Below, piece after piece: positions 1 to 9,599 of a stretch of DNA of 64,000 bases. The stretch's first letter is position 1; each line of letters starts with the position of its first letter. The DNA is from Kineococcus endophyticus (GTDB taxonomy: Bacteria > Actinomycetota > Actinomycetes > Actinomycetales > Kineococcaceae), in assembly GCF_040796495.1 (NCBI RefSeq), contig NZ_JBFNQN010000014.1:1-64000 (forward strand). The letters are read 5' to 3'. Below the pieces are notes generated by a model, which searched no databases, was not told the origin of the DNA, and saw nothing but the letters and a program-made list of their open reading frames with translations. The translations under genes and the position numbers were made by a program.

Positions 1-48
1 GACGTTCCCGCCGTTGCGGGCCAGGTCCCGCAAGAACTTCTTCTTCAC
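1..48 (-). CDS. possible start of a truncated helix-turn-helix-type gene, cut by the window edge
   Basis: Only 16 codons are visible, from a GTG at position 48 running off the left edge. The peptide reads MKKKFLRDLARNGGNV. The pattern of a hydrophobic stretch, then Leu-Ala, then Gly-Asn-Val resembles the opening of small helix-turn-helix proteins found in phage terminase subunits and transposases. The upstream AGTCAGG is only a weak ribosome-binding site. Too little is present to identify the gene, and it may not be real. Confidence 0.2.
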   Translation of the reverse strand, partial: MKKKFLRDLARNGGNV

Positions 49-71
49 CCTGACTGGATGCTGTCGTGGCA

Positions 72-113
72 CGGTCCTCGCAACTCCCCAATCTCAGGGT
101 GTTGCGAGGACCG
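72..113. terminator. inverted repeat, likely terminator of the sugar ABC operon
   Basis: A perfect 13-bp inverted repeat (CGGTCCTCGCAAC and its complement) encloses a 16-base loop, 60-100 bases past the stop of the ATPase gene. There is no T-run, as is usual for actinobacterial terminators. It could also isolate the operon from whatever begins at the left edge. Confidence 0.5.
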
Positions 114-172
114 CTAGAACCGGCCCGGCCCGATGCGTCAACGAGACCCCCACCAGAGGCGGGAGCGGAAGG

Positions 173-1435
173 TCAGGAGGCGGCGTGGGCGGGCGTGCGG
201 CCCGCGCTCCCCTGCGCCCGCTCGAGGGACCGCTTGCGCAGCGCCTCGGACTGCTCGCCGATCTTCTTCGCCTTGTCCTCGTCGCGCGTCAGGTTCACGC
301 CCGTCGTGGGGTCGAAGACGTGCATCCGCTTCGGGTCGAACCACAGGGTCGCCCGGTCGCCGTCGCGCACACCGCTCATGGCGTCGAGCGTGACGACGAG
401 CTGGGAGCGCAGGCTCTCCCCGTCGAGCTCGCGGTCGAGCTCGGCGAGCTGCTCCTTCGTCTCGTCGGCGGCCTCGAAGGGGATGTAGGCGTACAGCTCG
501 TTGCCCAGCCACTCCGTGACGTCGACGTCCGCCTGGAACGTGGCGGCACCCTCGGGGGCCTCGGTGACCTCGGCGTCGTCGAAGTGCTCGGGCCGCACGC
601 CGACGATGAGGAGCTTCCCCTCGTAGGACCCGTCGACCTGCTCCGGGCGCGGCACCTCGCCGAACGGCAGCTGCAGCGTCGTCCCCGAGACCCTCGCGGG
701 CAGGAAGTTCATGGGCGGGGAGCCGATGAACCCGGCGACGAAGAGGTTGACGGGCTGTTCGTACAGCTCGCGCGGGCTCGCCACCTGCTGCAGGACGCCC
801 TTGCGCAGGACGGCGACCCGGTCGCCGAGCGTCATGGCCTCGGTCTGGTCGTGCGTGACGTAGACCGTCGTCGTCGCCAGCGACCGCTGCATGCGCGCGA
901 TCTCGGTGCGCATCTGGCCGCGCAGCTTGGCGTCGAGGTTGGACAGCGGCTCGTCGAAGAGGAACGCCTTGGCGTCCCGGACGATCGCGCGGCCCATGGC
1001 CACGCGCTGGCGCTGCCCACCGGACAGGTTCGCCGGCTTGCGGTCGAGGTGCTCGTGCAGCTCGAGCATGTCGGCCGCGCGCTGGACGCGTTCGCGGATC
1101 TCGCTCTCGGGCACCTTGGAGTGGTTCAGCCGCAGCGGGAAGGCGATGTTCTCCCCCACCGTCAGGTGGGGGTAGAGCGCGTAGTTCTGGAACACCATCG
1201 CCAGGTCGCGGTCGCGGGGGGCGAGGTCGTTGACGCGCTTGCCGTCGATGAGCAGGTCGCCGTCGGTGATGTCCTCCAGCCCCACGATCATCCGCAGCAG
1301 CGTCGACTTCCCGCAGCCCGAGGGGCCGACGAGGATGACGAACTCGCCGTCGGCGATGTCCAGGCTGACGTCGTTCACGGCGGGGAAGCCGTCGCCGTAC
1401 TTCTTGACGATGTTCTTGAGTTCGATGCGAGCCAT
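173..1435 (-). CDS. sugC: sugar ABC transporter ATP-binding protein (SugC/MsiK/UgpC family)
   Basis: Cytoplasmic ATPase that powers a carbohydrate importer. The 420-residue protein shows a full CUT1-type nucleotide-binding domain: Walker A GPSGCGKST near residue 37, Q-loop FQNYALYPH, signature LSGGQRQRVAMGRAIVR near 135, Walker B FLFDEP near 158 and the H-loop histidine in VTHDQTEA. The C-terminal 180 residues are the regulatory OB/TOBE region typical of MalK, MsiK and SugC. It is the last gene of a four-gene minus-strand operon, 22 bases after the second permease. AGGAAAGGG upstream of ATG 1435 is the ribosome-binding site. ATPases of this subgroup often serve several importers, so it may also energise the ATPase-less transporter at 42.9-46.3 kb (inference). 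Confidence 0.93.
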   Translation of the reverse strand: MARIELKNIVKKYGDGFPAVNDVSLDIADGEFVILVGPSGCGKSTLLRMIVGLEDITDGDLLIDGKRVNDLAPRDRDLAMVFQNYALYPHLTVGENIAFPLRLNHSKVPESEIRERVQRAADMLELHEHLDRKPANLSGGQRQRVAMGRAIVRDAKAFLFDEPLSNLDAKLRGQMRTEIARMQRSLATTTVYVTHDQTEAMTLGDRVAVLRKGVLQQVASPRELYEQPVNLFVAGFIGSPPMNFLPARVSGTTLQLPFGEVPRPEQVDGSYEGKLLIVGVRPEHFDDAEVTEAPEGAATFQADVDVTEWLGNELYAYIPFEAADETKEQLAELDRELDGESLRSQLVVTLDAMSGVRDGDRATLWFDPKRMHVFDPTTGVNLTRDEDKAKKIGEQSEALRKRSLERAQGSAGRTPAHAAS

Positions 1436-1457
1436 GTCTGGTCAACCCTTTCCTGCG

Positions 1458-2300
1458 TCAGCCCTTGACCGCGCCGTTGGTGAGACCCGCGACGATGCGG
1501 CGCTGGAACACCAGCGCCAGGACCACGACGGGGATGGTGACGATGACGGCGGCGGCCGAGATGGCCCCCGTCGGCTGGACGAAGTAGCTGGACCCGGTGA
1601 AGCTCGACAGCGCCGCCGGCACCGGCTGCGCGGCCGACGTCGACGTCAGCGAGATGCCGAAGACGAAGTCGTTCCAGGCGATGAAGAACGCGATGATCGC
1701 GGTGGTGAACACCCCGGGCGCCGCCAGCGGGACGATGACCTTGCGGAACGCCTGCCAGCTGGTCGCGCCGTCCACCTGCGCGGCCTGCTCCATGTCCCAG
1801 GGGATGCCGCGGAAGAACGCCGACATCGTCCAGATGGAGATCGGGAGCGTGAGGGCCAGGTACGGGATGATGAGACCGGGGATCGTGTCGTACAGCCCGA
1901 TCTGCCGCCACAGGTTGAACAGCGGCGTAACCATCGTGATGACGGGGAACACCGCCACCGCCAGGGCGCTGGTGAGGACCACCCGCTTGCCGGGGAAGTT
2001 CAGGCGCGCGATGGCGTACGCGGCGAACATCGACAGCACCACGGCGATGAGCGTCGCCACCAGGCAGGTGATGATCGAGTTCCGCAGGGCCGGCAGGAAC
2101 AGGTCCGACCCGTTGCCCCGGAAGATCCCGTCGTAGTTCGCCCACGTCCACTGCGACGGGAAGAACTGCTTGTCCGACAGCGCCGCCTCGGACTTGAAGC
2201 TCATGGAGATGATGTAGGCGACCGGGACCACCGCGTACAGCACGATGACCAGGGCACCCACGTACCAGAGCACCTTCTCCTTGCGCGTCATCGCGCCCAT
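1458..2300 (-). CDS. sugB: sugar ABC transporter permease, MalG/SugB type
   Basis: Inner-membrane permease of 280 residues with six predicted membrane segments. The cytoplasmic EAA loop, EQAAQVDGATSWQAFRKV, contacts the ATPase. The first hydrophobic segment begins close to the N terminus, as in MalG-type subunits. Its ATG overlaps the stop of the preceding permease gene by one base (TGATG), so translation is probably coupled. With the genes at 2300-3253, 3250-4551 and 173-1435 it makes a complete CUT1 importer whose closest described counterpart is the mycobacterial trehalose importer LpqY-SugABC. The substrate is inferred from the binding protein. Confidence 0.9.
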   Translation of the reverse strand: MGAMTRKEKVLWYVGALVIVLYAVVPVAYIISMSFKSEAALSDKQFFPSQWTWANYDGIFRGNGSDLFLPALRNSIITCLVATLIAVVLSMFAAYAIARLNFPGKRVVLTSALAVAVFPVITMVTPLFNLWRQIGLYDTIPGLIIPYLALTLPISIWTMSAFFRGIPWDMEQAAQVDGATSWQAFRKVIVPLAAPGVFTTAIIAFFIAWNDFVFGISLTSTSAAQPVPAALSSFTGSSYFVQPTGAISAAAVIVTIPVVVLALVFQRRIVAGLTNGAVKG

Positions 2301-3253
2301 CAGCCTTCACCCCTCGCTCGGGCCAGGTCGACCTTGAACACCTTGATCGCGATGAAGCAGATCAGCAGGACGCAGACGAACAGCAGGACCGACACGGCCG
2401 AGCCCAGCCCGATCTCGAGCCGGCTGATCGTCTGGTTGTAGGCCAGCGACGAGACGGTCTGGGTGTCCGCCGCGCCGTTGGTCATGATGTAGACGTTGTC
2501 GAAGATGCGGAAGGCGTCGAGGGCGCGGAACAGGAGCGCCACCATGATCGACGCCTTCATGTTCGGCAGCGTCACCTTCCACAACCGCTCCCACGCCGTG
2601 GCCCCGTCGACCTTGGCGGCCTCGGTCATGTCCGCAGGGACCTGCGCCAGACCGGCCAGCAGCAGCAGCGAGATGAACGGCGTCGTCTTCCAGATCTCCG
2701 AGAGGCAGATGACGAACAGCGCCGACCACTTGTTCGCGAACCAGTCGAAGTCGCCGAGCCCGAGCAGGCTGTTCATGAACCCCGTCGTCAGACCGAAGGC
2801 GTACTGCCAGGCGTAGGCCGAGACGACGGTGATGATGGCGTACGGGATGAGGATCGCGGTGCGGACGATGGGCCGCAGCCACCCGAGCACCTTGTGCATC
2901 ACCATCGCGAGCGCGAACCCGATGACGAGCTCGACCGCGACCGTGACGACGGTGATGAGCGCGGTGTTCCCCAGCGCCCCCCACCACAGGCTGTCGGAGA
3001 GGATGACCCCGTAGTTCTTCAGCCCGATGAACTCGCGGTCCGCCGGCGCGGTGAGCCGGTAGCTGAACAGCGACTCGTAGAGGGCCTGCAGGATCGGGTA
3101 CCCCGTGACGGCCACGAGGATGACGAACGCCGGACCCGCGAGGTACCAGCCCAGGCGCGCCTCGGCGCGCGCCTTGTCGGTCCCCCGCCGCTTGGCCGCC
3201 GGCCGGGAGACGGACACGTCCCCGGCCGAGCGCGTCTCCATCTGGGAACTCAC
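2300..3253 (-). CDS. sugA: sugar ABC transporter permease, MalF/SugA type
   Basis: Integral membrane subunit of 317 residues. A charged N terminus is followed by about six hydrophobic segments, and the EAA loop TEAAKVDGATAWERLWKVTL lies in the C-terminal half. I place the start at GTG 3253 because it overlaps the upstream stop as GTGA (four bases), an arrangement used repeatedly in this window. An internal ATG at 3241 is the alternative. The reading frame continues open far upstream, but that is only antisense to fumC. It pairs with the next permease to form the channel. Confidence 0.9.
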   Translation of the reverse strand: MSSQMETRSAGDVSVSRPAAKRRGTDKARAEARLGWYLAGPAFVILVAVTGYPILQALYESLFSYRLTAPADREFIGLKNYGVILSDSLWWGALGNTALITVVTVAVELVIGFALAMVMHKVLGWLRPIVRTAILIPYAIITVVSAYAWQYAFGLTTGFMNSLLGLGDFDWFANKWSALFVICLSEIWKTTPFISLLLLAGLAQVPADMTEAAKVDGATAWERLWKVTLPNMKASIMVALLFRALDAFRIFDNVYIMTNGAADTQTVSSLAYNQTISRLEIGLGSAVSVLLFVCVLLICFIAIKVFKVDLARARGEG

Positions 3254-4551
3254 AGCAGCTTCTCCCCTCGGAGGACCTCGGTGATGTACTCCTGGGAGGA
3301 GGCCGGGGTGTCCTGCGAGACCGACGAGACCGGCTGCCACCGGTCCGCGATCCCCTGGCTGACCTCGTTGTAGTACGCCGTCTGCGGACGGGGCGACGCC
3401 GCCTGCAGGGACGTCCGGATCGTGTCGTACATCGGGTAGGCCTCCTGCACCGTCGGGTCGTCGTACACCGACTCCAGCGCCGCCGGGTTCCCGTCGGAGA
3501 CCATGTAGGCCGCCTGGTTCTGCTCGGAGACGATGCAGGACACGGCCTGGAAGGCCTGGTCCTGGTGCTCGCTGAACGCGCTGACCCCGATGTCGATCCC
3601 GCCGAGCGGCGGCTTCGACTCCGTGCCCGCCGTCATCTCGGGGTACGTCGTCCAGCCGTAGTCCTCGAAGATCGCCTTGTCCATCGTGCCCTCGTCGGCC
3701 GCGGACTTGCCCTGGGCGTAGACGAACGGCCAGTTCACCATGAACGCGGCGCCGCCCTGCTGGAAGAGGTTCGCGGTCGCGGCCTCGTCGCGGTTGTCGA
3801 TGCCGGGCCCGCCCACCCCCGCGGCGGTGATGTCCTGCATCACCTTCGCAGCCGCCTTGCCGGCGTCGGAGTCGATGCCGAGGCGGATGTCCGGGCCCTT
3901 GGCGTCCGGGTTCTCGATGACCTTGCCGCCCGCGGAGGCGATCATCGCGTTGACCCACACCGTCATGGACTCGGCGCGCTGGCCCTGGACCCCGATCGCG
4001 GTGCCCTGGGCCTTGGCCGCCTCGATGATCTGCTCCCACGTCACCGGCTTGGTCATGTCCAGGCCCGCGGCCTGAGCGACCGACTTGCGGTACCAGAGCA
4101 GCTGCGTGTTGGCCCAGAACGGCGCCGCGACGAGTTCGTCCTTCCAGGTGGCACCCTGCACCGCCCCGTCGACGACACCGTCGGACCACTGCTGCTGCAG
4201 GTCCGCCGGCACCTTCGCCAGGAACCCCGCCTCGGACGTCTCCGGCACGAACACCGGGTCCAGGCTCATGAGGTCGATGGAGGAGTCGTTGCCCGCCAGT
4301 CGCCGCATGAGCTGCTCGCGCTGGGCGGCCGCGTCGCTGGGGAGGATGGACACGTTGATGTCGTAGGCGCCGTTCGAGGCAGCGCTGCACTGCTCCGCGA
4401 TCTTCTGCTGACCGCCGTTGTCCGGGTTGATGTACCAGTTGAGCGTCGGGGTCCCCGACGCCGTGCTCGATCCGCCACACGCCGTGAGACCGCTCGCGAG
4501 CACCGTCGCGGCGCTCAGGATCCCCAGCCGGGTCCGCCATCGGCCAGCCAC
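3250..4551 (-). CDS. lpqY: extracellular sugar-binding lipoprotein, LpqY-like
   Basis: Solute-binding lipoprotein that delivers sugar to the adjacent permeases. The signal peptide ends in the lipobox LTAC, followed by a Gly/Ser linker. Two stretches resemble mycobacterial LpqY, the trehalose-binding protein: QREQLMRRLAGNDSSIDLMS and the region around FQQGGAAFMVNWPFV. The start is GTG 4551, four bases after GGAGG. The mature protein is about 410 residues, normal for the family. It is the first gene of the operon, and a perfect 15-base palindrome lies 40 bases upstream. Trehalose is the likely substrate by resemblance; other alpha-glucosides remain possible. Confidence 0.88.
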   Translation of the reverse strand: MAGRWRTRLGILSAATVLASGLTACGGSSTASGTPTLNWYINPDNGGQQKIAEQCSAASNGAYDINVSILPSDAAAQREQLMRRLAGNDSSIDLMSLDPVFVPETSEAGFLAKVPADLQQQWSDGVVDGAVQGATWKDELVAAPFWANTQLLWYRKSVAQAAGLDMTKPVTWEQIIEAAKAQGTAIGVQGQRAESMTVWVNAMIASAGGKVIENPDAKGPDIRLGIDSDAGKAAAKVMQDITAAGVGGPGIDNRDEAATANLFQQGGAAFMVNWPFVYAQGKSAADEGTMDKAIFEDYGWTTYPEMTAGTESKPPLGGIDIGVSAFSEHQDQAFQAVSCIVSEQNQAAYMVSDGNPAALESVYDDPTVQEAYPMYDTIRTSLQAASPRPQTAYYNEVSQGIADRWQPVSSVSQDTPASSQEYITEVLRGEKLL

Positions 4552-4590
4552 AGGCCCTCCCTCGACTCCGTCGTCCTTGCTCGTGACCTT

Positions 4591-4605
4591 GCTGTGGACC
4601 ACAGC
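4591..4605. promoter_or_regulatory. palindromic operator candidate for the LpqY-SugABC-like operon
   Basis: GCTGTGGACCACAGC is a perfect inverted repeat (7 + 1 + 7 bases) in the 172-base gap between the divergent binding-protein gene and fumC. It lies 40 bases upstream of GTG 4551, where a repressor would cover the promoter. No regulator gene is adjacent. Confidence 0.45.
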
Positions 4606-4723
4606 TACACCGGTCCTGCACAGCACGCACCCCGAGCGCGACCCGTTCGGCGGATCGTTGAGGGACCGTGATCCACACCACCGGGTGCCCACCGCGCGGC
4701 GGGCTGTTGGCAGGATGTGACCC

Positions 4724-6148
4724 ATGGCCAGTGAAGCCCCCTCCCAGACCGGCGCGCCCAGCGAGGCGCAGTTCCGCATCGAGCACGACACGATGGGGGA
4801 GGTCAGGGTCCCGGCCGCCGCGAAGTACCGCGCGCAGACGCAGCGGGCCGTGGAGAACTTCCCGATCTCGGGCACCCCGCTGGAGCGCGCGCACATCGAG
4901 GCCCTCGCCCGCATCAAGAAGGCCGCCGCGCTGGCCAACGCCGAGCTCGGCGTCCTGGAGCGCGACCTCGCCCAGGCCGTCGCCGACGCCGCCGAGGAGG
5001 TGGCGACCGGCCGCTGGGACGGCGAGTTCCCCGTCGACATCTTCCAGACCGGCTCGGGAACCAGCTCGAACATGAACGCCAACGAGGTCATCGCCACGCT
5101 GGCCACCGAGCGCCTCGGCTCGGCCGTGCACCCCAACGACCACGTCAACGCCTCGCAGTCCTCCAACGACGTCTTCCCGACGTCGGTGCACGTGGCCGCG
5201 ACCTCCGCGGTGGTCAACGACCTCGTCCCGGCCCTGACGCACCTGCGGGACGCGCTGCGGCGCAAGGCCACCGAGTGGGCCGACGTCGTGAAGTCCGGGC
5301 GCACCCACCTGATGGACGCCACCCCGGTGACCCTGGGCCAGGAGTTCGCCGGCTACGCCGCGCAGCTGACCCGCGGCATCGAGCGCGTCGAGGCCACCGT
5401 CGTCCGCGTCGCCGAGGTGCCGCTGGGCGGGACGGCCGTCGGCACGGGCATCAACACCCCGCCCGGGTTCCCCCAGCGCGTCATCGAACTGCTGGCCGCG
5501 GACACCGGCCTGCCGCTGACGGAGGCCGCCGACCACTTCGAGGCCCAGGGCGCCCGCGACGCGCTCGTCGAACTGTCCGGCGCCCTCAAGGTCGTCGCCG
5601 TGAGCCTGACGAAGATCTGCAACGACCTGCGCTGGATGGGGTCCGGCCCCCGCACGGGCCTGGGCGAGCTGCGGCTGCCGGACCTGCAGCCGGGGTCCTC
5701 GATCATGCCCGGCAAGGTCAACCCGGTCGTCCCCGAGGCGGTCCTCATGGTCGCCGCGCAGGTCGTCGGCAACGACGCCACCGTGGCGTGGGCCGGCGCC
5801 AGCGGGTCCTTCGAGCTCAACGTCCAGATCCCCGTGATGGCCCGCAACGTGCTGGAGTCGGCGCGGCTGCTCGGGAACGCCTCCCGGCTCCTGGCCGACC
5901 GGACGGTCGACGGCCTCGAGGCCGACGTCGAGGCGTGCCGCCGCTTCGCCGAGTCCTCCCCCTCGATCGTGACCCCGCTGAACCGCGTCATCGGCTACGA
6001 GGCGGCGGCCAAGGTGGCCAAGCACGCCGTCGCGACCGGCTCGACGGTGCGTGAGGCCGTCGTCGACCTCGGCTTCGTCGAGCGCGGCGAGGTGAGCGAG
6101 GAGCAGCTCGACAAGGCCCTGGACGTCATGTCGATGACGCACCCCTGA
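4724..6148 (+). CDS. fumC: class II fumarate hydratase
   Basis: Cytosolic, iron-independent fumarase that interconverts fumarate and (S)-malate in the TCA cycle. The 474-residue protein has the family signature [12 protein letters not shown] near residue 324, whose mobile loop holds the catalytic serine. It also has [10 protein letters not shown], with the catalytic-site histidine, and the substrate-binding block around [13 protein letters not shown]. Length is normal. There is no clear ribosome-binding site before ATG 4724; CAGGAT lies seven bases upstream, so the mRNA may be leaderless. M. tuberculosis fumarase (Rv1098c) sits in the same broad chromosomal region as many genes of this window. 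Confidence 0.96.
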   Translation: MASEAPSQTGAPSEAQFRIEHDTMGEVRVPAAAKYRAQTQRAVENFPISGTPLERAHIEALARIKKAAALANAELGVLERDLAQAVADAAEEVATGRWDGEFPVDIFQTGSGTSSNMNANEVIATLATERLGSAVHPNDHVNASQSSNDVFPTSVHVAATSAVVNDLVPALTHLRDALRRKATEWADVVKSGRTHLMDATPVTLGQEFAGYAAQLTRGIERVEATVVRVAEVPLGGTAVGTGINTPPGFPQRVIELLAADTGLPLTEAADHFEAQGARDALVELSGALKVVAVSLTKICNDLRWMGSGPRTGLGELRLPDLQPGSSIMPGKVNPVVPEAVLMVAAQVVGNDATVAWAGASGSFELNVQIPVMARNVLESARLLGNASRLLADRTVDGLEADVEACRRFAESSPSIVTPLNRVIGYEAAAKVAKHAVATGSTVREAVVDLGFVERGEVSEEQLDKALDVMSMTHP

Positions 6149-6183
6149 CCCACCGCTGAGGACCGGCGGACGAGACTGGCCCG

Positions 6184-7782
6184 GTGTTCGCCCAGCTCCT
6201 CGTCGTCGTGTTCGCCGCCCTCGCCCTGACGATCGTCGCCTCCCGGCGCGGCTGGCAGCCCCCGCTGCTGCTGGCCGTCGCCGGGGCGGCCGTCTCGTTC
6301 GTCCCCGGCGTCCCGCGGGTGATGCTGTCGCCGGAGGTCATCCTCTCCGTCGTCCTGCCCCCGCTGCTGTTCTCCACGACGCAGGACTTCTCCCTCAGCG
6401 GGTTCGTCCGCCGCTGGCGCTCCATCACCAACCTCGGGGTCGTCCTCGTCGTGGTCACGACGGCCGTCGTGGGGCTCGTCGCGAGCCTGGCCGTCCCCTG
6501 GATCACGCTGTCGATGGCGCTGGTGCTGGCGGCCGTCGTCTCCCCCCCGGACGCCGTGACGGCCGTCGCCATCGGGGGCCGGCTCGGACTGCCCACCCGC
6601 GTCCTGAACACCCTGAAGGGCGAGAGCCTCGTCAACGACGCCGCCGCCCTGACGCTGTTCTCGGTCACCGTCGCCTCGGCGACCCACTCCGCCGGCGACC
6701 ACCACCTGCCGTCCAACCCCGTGCTGTTCTTCCTCGCGACGTCCGCCATCGGCGTCGCGACGGGGTTCGCGCTGGGGCACGTCGCGGCCTGGGTCCGCGC
6801 CCGGCTGACCGAGGCCTCGCTCATGACGGCCTTCGCGGTCCTGCTCCCCTTCGCCGCCTACGGCCTCGCCGAGGTCGTGGAGGGGTCCGGGGTGCTCGCC
6901 GTCGTGACGGCCGGCTTCGTCCTGTCCCGGCACTCCCTGGCCGCGCTGTACGCGACGCGCATGTCGGAGCGGGAGTTCTGGAACATCCTCGACGTCCTGC
7001 TCGAGGCCTTCGTCTTCGCCTACCTCGGGCTGCAGTTCCACTTCCTGCTCGCCGACGCCGTCACCGACGGCGCCCGGGCGGTCGAACTCCTCGTCGCGGG
7101 GGTTGTCGTGCTGGCGGCCGTCGTCCTGGTGCGCCTCGTGTGGATCGTCGCCGGCGGGTTCGTCATGCGGAACCTGTTGCACGGCAGGTTCTCCCCAGGC
7201 GGCCGGCACTTCACCCCGGCCGAGGACGTCGTGCTGGCCTGGACCGGGATGCGGGGCGTCGTGACGCTCGCCGCCGCGGCCGGTCTGCCCGAGGACTTCC
7301 CCCACCGCGCCGACCTGCAGGTCCTCGCCTTCGTCGTGGCGGTGGGCACGCTGCTGCTGCAGGGCTCGACGCTGCCCGCCCTCATCCGGCACCTCGACCT
7401 CGACACCACCCGCGAGCGGGCCTGGCGCGACGCCGAGCACCACAAGGCGCAGCGCATCGTGCGCGACAGCATGGTCGAGGTCCTGCGGACGGCGCGCGAG
7501 GAGACGACCGACGAGACCGAACGTCAGTGGGTCGACACCGTCCTGGCGCGCGCCGACCGCAGCGCGCAGGACCGGGCCGCGGACGCCGAGGAGGTCGAGG
7601 GCCGCACGAGCCGCGCCCGGCGCGCCGTGGAGCTGCGCCGGGCCGTCCTCGTCGCGCAGCGGCAGGCCCTCGTGGCGGCCGAGGAGTCCGGCGACCTCGA
7701 CGAGGACGCCGTCCGGGAGGTCCTGGAGCAGCTCGACCTCGACGAGGCCTCGCTCGTGCACCGCGGCTCCTCCCGCCTGTGA
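6184..7782 (+). CDS. Na+/H+ antiporter, CPA1 (NhaP-like) family
   Basis: Membrane antiporter of about 532 residues, with 11-12 hydrophobic segments in the first 400 residues and a charged, helical cytoplasmic tail of about 130 residues. The CPA1 hallmark is clear: PPDAVTAVAIGGRLGLP followed by LKGESLVNDAAALTLF, which holds the ion-binding acidic residues, and GMRGVVTLAAA further on. It exchanges protons for sodium or potassium, for pH and salt homeostasis. The GTG start at 6184 lacks a convincing ribosome-binding site, so the N terminus could begin slightly later. It converges on rpsD, with a strong hairpin between. Confidence 0.88.
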   Translation: MFAQLLVVVFAALALTIVASRRGWQPPLLLAVAGAAVSFVPGVPRVMLSPEVILSVVLPPLLFSTTQDFSLSGFVRRWRSITNLGVVLVVVTTAVVGLVASLAVPWITLSMALVLAAVVSPPDAVTAVAIGGRLGLPTRVLNTLKGESLVNDAAALTLFSVTVASATHSAGDHHLPSNPVLFFLATSAIGVATGFALGHVAAWVRARLTEASLMTAFAVLLPFAAYGLAEVVEGSGVLAVVTAGFVLSRHSLAALYATRMSEREFWNILDVLLEAFVFAYLGLQFHFLLADAVTDGARAVELLVAGVVVLAAVVLVRLVWIVAGGFVMRNLLHGRFSPGGRHFTPAEDVVLAWTGMRGVVTLAAAAGLPEDFPHRADLQVLAFVVAVGTLLLQGSTLPALIRHLDLDTTRERAWRDAEHHKAQRIVRDSMVEVLRTAREETTDETERQWVDTVLARADRSAQDRAADAEEVEGRTSRARRAVELRRAVLVAQRQALVAAEESGDLDEDAVREVLEQLDLDEASLVHRGSSRL

Positions 7783-7796
7783 GGGGGCGGGAACGG

Positions 7797-7836
7797 CACA
7801 GGGCGCCGGCCCCCTCGCGGGGACCGGCGCCCTGTG
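7797..7836. terminator. bidirectional hairpin terminator between antiporter gene and rpsD
   Basis: A perfect 13-bp stem (CACAGGGCGCCGG and its complement), with further C/G pairing inside, lies between two convergent genes. No T-run is present on either strand. The position suits termination of both transcripts. Confidence 0.75.
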
Positions 7837-7861
7837 GCGTCGATCGGGTGGTGCGGCAAGC

Positions 7862-8470
7862 TCAGCGCGAGTAGTACTCGACGACGAGCTGCTCGTCGCA
7901 GGTCACGGGGATCTGCTCGCGGACCGGGAGGGCGTTCACCGTGGCGGTGAGGTCCTCGCGCTCGACGGACAGCCAGCCCGGGATCTCGTTGTCGCTCCAG
8001 CCGCCCTCACGGGCGACGATGAACGGCGTCTTGGCCTTGGAGCGAGGGGCGACCTCGACGACCTGGCCGGGGACGACGCGGAACGACGGACGGTCGACGC
8101 GACGGCCGTCGACGACGATGTGGCGGTGCACGACCATCTGGCGGGCCTGGTAGATGGTCCGCGCGAAGCCGGCACGCCACACGACGGCGTCCAGACGCGT
8201 CTCGAGCAGCTGCACCAGGTTCTGACCCGTCTTGCCCGGCTTGCGCTTGGCGAGGTCGTACGCACGACGCAGCTGGGTCTCGCTGACGTCGTACTGGTAG
8301 CGCAGACGCTGCTTCTCGCGCAGCTGCGTCGCGTAGTCCGACGCCTTCTTCTGCTTGCGGCCGTGCATCCCCGGGGGGTACGGACGGCGGTCCATGAAGC
8401 GGGCGGCCTTCGGCGTGAGGGCCACCCCGAGCGCGCGGCTGATGCGCACCTTGGGTCGGGCGTTGTTCAT
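7862..8470 (-). CDS. rpsD: 30S ribosomal protein S4
   Basis: Primary 16S rRNA-binding protein that nucleates assembly of the small subunit. The 202-residue protein carries typical actinobacterial S4 features: the opening [18 protein letters not shown], the block YPPGMHGR, and an S4 RNA-binding domain around [18 protein letters not shown]. The N-terminal zinc cysteines of some S4 proteins are absent (the C-minus form). GGAGAG precedes ATG 8470, and a TAGGCT -10 box lies at 8499-8494. It stands alone rather than in the alpha operon, as in other actinomycetes. Confidence 0.97.
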   Translation of the reverse strand: MNNARPKVRISRALGVALTPKAARFMDRRPYPPGMHGRKQKKASDYATQLREKQRLRYQYDVSETQLRRAYDLAKRKPGKTGQNLVQLLETRLDAVVWRAGFARTIYQARQMVVHRHIVVDGRRVDRPSFRVVPGQVVEVAPRSKAKTPFIVAREGGWSDNEIPGWLSVEREDLTATVNALPVREQIPVTCDEQLVVEYYSR

Positions 8471-8554
8471 TCCACTCTCCTGATCGTAAGGTGAGCCTAG
8501 CCAAAGTCGGGGTGGACCCGACTGGCCAGGACGATCGCGCACCGAGGAGGCACT

Positions 8555-9523
8555 GTGAACCACCGGATCCAGGGGATCGACCGGGCCACGGCACCCGACC
8601 CCCGACGTTCGGGGGCTCCGGAGCGCACCGAGTCCAAGCCTACGGCCTCCGAGGCGGTGCCTCCGACCACGCAGCCGCCCGCTCCCCGGCGCCCCACCCC
8701 GGCGCAGTGGGGTCGCACGCTCGCCGTCGGCACCGTCGCCGGCACGCTCCACCTGCCGCGGGAGGCGCACTCCTGCGGGCACCTCGACCCGTTCGCCCCC
8801 GCCCCCACCGCCCGCCGCGGCGCCGAACCGCGGACGCAGCCCTACGCCGTGCAGCACCTCACCGACGCCTGGGGCGGCCTGCTGCTGCTCGTCGACGACG
8901 ACTCGGCCCTGCACGCGCACCTGCGCGTCCTGGCGGCCGACGCGCGGTGGACCGGTGTCCCGGTGGTCCTCGACGTCCTCGACGTGCCCCCGGGCCAGGC
9001 GGCCCTGCCGCGCGCCCGGCTCAGCGTGACCGGGTGGGTCGAGTCGATCCTGCCCGCCGACCAGCGCCGGGTCGCCCAGACCGCGGCGGCCGTCCGTCCG
9101 CTGGGGGCGCTCCTGGACGTCGGCAGCACCCGCTCGGTGTGGCGGCTCGAGGTCGCCGACGTGCGCGTCACGACCGCCGACGGGGTGCACCTGGTTCCCG
9201 AGGAGGAGTTCACCGCCGCCGCCCCCGACCCGCTGTACGACGACGAGGACGGCCTCGTCGCGCACCTGGAGGCCAACCACCGCGACGCCCTCGTCGGCTG
9301 GGTCCTGGACACCCTGCCCGCCGAGGACGCCCAGCGGACGCGGGAGGTCGCCGTCGTCGGCGCCGACCGCCACGGCCTCGACGTGCTCGTGACCGTGGGC
9401 TCGGGCACGACGACGCTGCGGGCGTCGTTCGCCGAGCCGGTGCGCGCGCCGCGCGACGTCGTCCGCGCGCTGTGCGGGGTGTTCGGGTGCCCCTGCCGCG
9501 CAACGGGTCCCGAGGGCCACTAG
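8555..9523 (+). CDS. DUF2470-like domain protein
   Basis: Hypothetical cytosolic protein of 322 residues. The first 55 residues are Pro/Ser/Thr-rich and probably disordered. A central part with [18 protein letters not shown] and [20 protein letters not shown] resembles the pyridoxamine-oxidase-like half of haem-utilisation proteins. The C-terminal 110 residues, with [15 protein letters not shown], resemble DUF2470. No haem-binding residues can be assigned. GAGGAGG precedes GTG 8555. It is divergent from rpsD with 84 bases between. Assignment rests on recalled family patterns. Confidence 0.6.
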   Translation: MNHRIQGIDRATAPDPRRSGAPERTESKPTASEAVPPTTQPPAPRRPTPAQWGRTLAVGTVAGTLHLPREAHSCGHLDPFAPAPTARRGAEPRTQPYAVQHLTDAWGGLLLLVDDDSALHAHLRVLAADARWTGVPVVLDVLDVPPGQAALPRARLSVTGWVESILPADQRRVAQTAAAVRPLGALLDVGSTRSVWRLEVADVRVTTADGVHLVPEEEFTAAAPDPLYDDEDGLVAHLEANHRDALVGWVLDTLPAEDAQRTREVAVVGADRHGLDVLVTVGSGTTTLRASFAEPVRAPRDVVRALCGVFGCPCRATGPEGH

Positions 9524-9599
9524 CCGTACTGCCCAGGAACGCAGGATAGCGCTTGACCCCTTCGGGGTCACGCGCTCTCGTGCGTCAGGCGGGGGGTGC

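Noticed and set aside
14-1468. A 484-codon plus-strand frame opposite the SugC ATPase gene
   Set aside because: Composition is Arg/Gly/Val-rich without motifs, and the minus-strand frame carries every ABC ATPase motif.
2300-6142. A 1280-codon open frame on the minus strand spanning fumC and the binding-protein region
   Set aside because: Only its last 317 codons (the SugA permease) are protein-like; the rest is antisense to fumC and out of frame with the binding-protein gene. Such long empty frames are normal at this GC content.
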